The notes under the pieces are model-generated. The model ran no database searches, had not been told where the DNA came from, and saw only the letters and a program-made list of their open reading frames with translations. The position numbers and the translations under genes were made by a program. Of a stretch of DNA of 18,681 nt, positions 17,701-18,681 are shown piece after piece. The stretch comes from Carex sylvatica (taxonomy: Eukaryota > Streptophyta > Magnoliopsida > Poales > Cyperaceae): NCBI GenBank assembly GCA_964058845.1, contig CAXKVR010000374.1, forward strand, positions 1 through 18,681. The letters are read 5' to 3'. Position 1 is the stretch's first letter; each line of letters starts with the position of its first letter.

Positions 17701-18681
17701 AATAATTGATACTTGAGAAGTTCATATTATATTATTGCTTGCTTGTCCTATCACATATATGTTTGGATATGCTACTCTCTGCAGGATGGCTCCACCCACA
17801 TTATAGTTTTATTTGATTCACTCATGGTTCTTACTATCCTCTTTTTAAAGCTGGTCTAGTTGCGCTTCCTGTATAACCAATTTGTTGGTATATTGGAACA
17901 TTTTTTTGGATGTTTACTTTTGCATCTTCTGTCAACCATATGCTTGTCTTGTATCTATTATTTCTTTTCTCATGTTGCTCTCAATCCCAGGTTACAGGTA
18001 TAGTAACAAAGTGCACTAGTTTTGTGTTATTAATTGCTATCACTACAGATAGCATCTCAAATATATCTTGTTGTTAACAGAAATTTAAAATCGGTTAAAC
18101 TACATATGCCTATGTATGGCAATCAATATTGGTTTTGTTGCAAACTGTACTTGGTATATAGTTGTGGCAACTGTTTTATAGACCATAGTTTTTCTCCTGG
18201 GGAGAGAGCATAGGTGGGGGCATCTGTCAATGGCACCAGCCTCTTTTCTCTTTATTGGTAAGATTTTTTTTTTCTGAATTCACATTGATTGCTATGTATG
18301 ACTTTGTTGAACTTCTTTTGTTCTTCATCCGCCTCTTTTGTCGCATGTCTCTTTCCTTGGTTCTCCTGCAATTATCCTATCAATTGTAATATTACCTTTT
18401 TGGAGTAGCATATGAAATATAACTTGTTTATTTATTTTGTCAGACTCGTCTCAGGAACCCATCAGGTGGCGGCTACCGAGCCCCACGGCCTCAGTCAAAC
18501 ACCTGGCCCCCACCTCCATCTCAACCCTCTTACAACAACTATATGCAGCCTACTGCTGCATATCCTGGGGCCCCCCAACCTCAGTACAACATTCCTCAGC
18601 CGCAGTACCCTGGCTACCCGCCTTCATCATACCAAACGGGAGGGTGGGATCAGTCGTCCAATCAATCAGCACAACCCCAAC
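14790..18681 (+). CDS. KH-domain RNA-binding protein, FUBP/KSRP-like, 5' part (7 exons, partial)
   Basis: A probable nuclear single-strand RNA/DNA-binding protein. Exons by reading and GT-AG borders: 14790-15048, 15549-15664, 15986-16171, 16507-16605, 16715-16786, 17370-17486, 18444 to the window end; 362 codons plus one base, all joining in frame. The ATG context is AAAAATGGCG. Residues 1-116 are low-complexity and basic, with KRK (14-16), PPPRR and AKRPK (75-79) as possible nuclear signals. KH1 spans about 117-187 (KKIDIPNGR, then VGVIIGKGG; loop G131-G134). KH2 spans about 212-283 (YQIKIGNNK, then VGLVIGKGG; loop G226-G229). From 284 the chain is rich in Pro, Gln, Tyr and Gly and runs off the window. 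From memory, Arabidopsis At2g25970/At4g10070-type proteins share this layout and are roughly 600-750 residues. No stops or frameshifts were found. A role in splicing, mRNA stability or transcription is inferred from the family only. Confidence 0.93.
17066..17105 (+). repeat. 20-bp tandem repeat in KH gene intron 5
   Basis: Two adjacent 20-bp units (17066-17085 and 17086-17105) share a perfect 16-bp start, ACTAGTGAAATCATAT. It lies mid-intron, away from the splice sites, with no evident function. Confidence 0.85.
17487..18443 (+). other. KH gene intron 6, longest intron
   Basis: 957 nt between the end of KH2 (donor AG/GTATGC) and the Pro/Gln-rich exon (acceptor TTTTGTCAG). It starts with a poly-T run near 17504-17521, and TC-rich stretches follow. 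I saw no embedded gene, snoRNA-like C/D pair or transposon. Confidence 0.7.

Noticed and set aside
1..18681. CRISPR array, tRNA or rRNA genes, bacterial operons
   Set aside because: No regularly spaced repeats, cloverleaf-like gene or rRNA-like sequence was seen. The only tRNA-related signal is the primer binding site. The gene structure is eukaryotic.

Overview
The window looks like a piece of a plant nuclear genome, most likely a eudicot. The evidence is a spliced gene with GT-AG introns, AT-rich introns and intergenic DNA, and three retrotransposons of plant type. I could not place the species. About two thirds of the window (181 to 12543) is a nest of decayed retroelements. The last quarter (14790 to the end) is the 5' part of an intact-looking host gene.

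Region by region: 1-180 is unassigned. 181-5160 is a two-ORF LINE (non-LTR) retrotransposon. ORF1 has two CCHC knuckles followed by a DUF4283-like region; ORF2 has an APE-type endonuclease and a reverse transcriptase. Both ORFs carry stops and frameshifts. The LINE stops abruptly at 5160, where a Ty3/gypsy element begins with a long LTR (about 5161-7567), an initiator-Met-tRNA primer site (7577-7589) and a single gag-pol frame (7713 to about 11365). That frame is broken by four stop codons and a 26-bp tandem duplication. Within the integrase core the gypsy sequence switches directly to the 3' part of a Ty1/copia element (reverse transcriptase tail, RNase H, polypurine tract and a short LTR, about 11365-12543). 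The 3' parts of the LINE and gypsy element, and the 5' part of the copia element, are absent from the window.

12544-14600 is AT-rich intergenic DNA without a supportable gene. It holds an imperfect inverted-repeat structure (12861-13650) that may be a small non-autonomous transposon, and a direct repeat (14181/14551) upstream of the gene.

14790-18681 is a plus-strand gene for a nuclear-type KH-domain RNA-binding protein of the FUBP/KSRP-like plant family. I could model seven exons (362 codons so far), with two KH domains each carrying an intact GKGG loop. The C-terminal part runs off the window. No bacterial features, CRISPR, tRNA or rRNA were seen, and I found no convincing new multi-gene system. 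The interest lies in how the retroelements were nested, joined and broken, and in structured repeats in the gypsy LTR.
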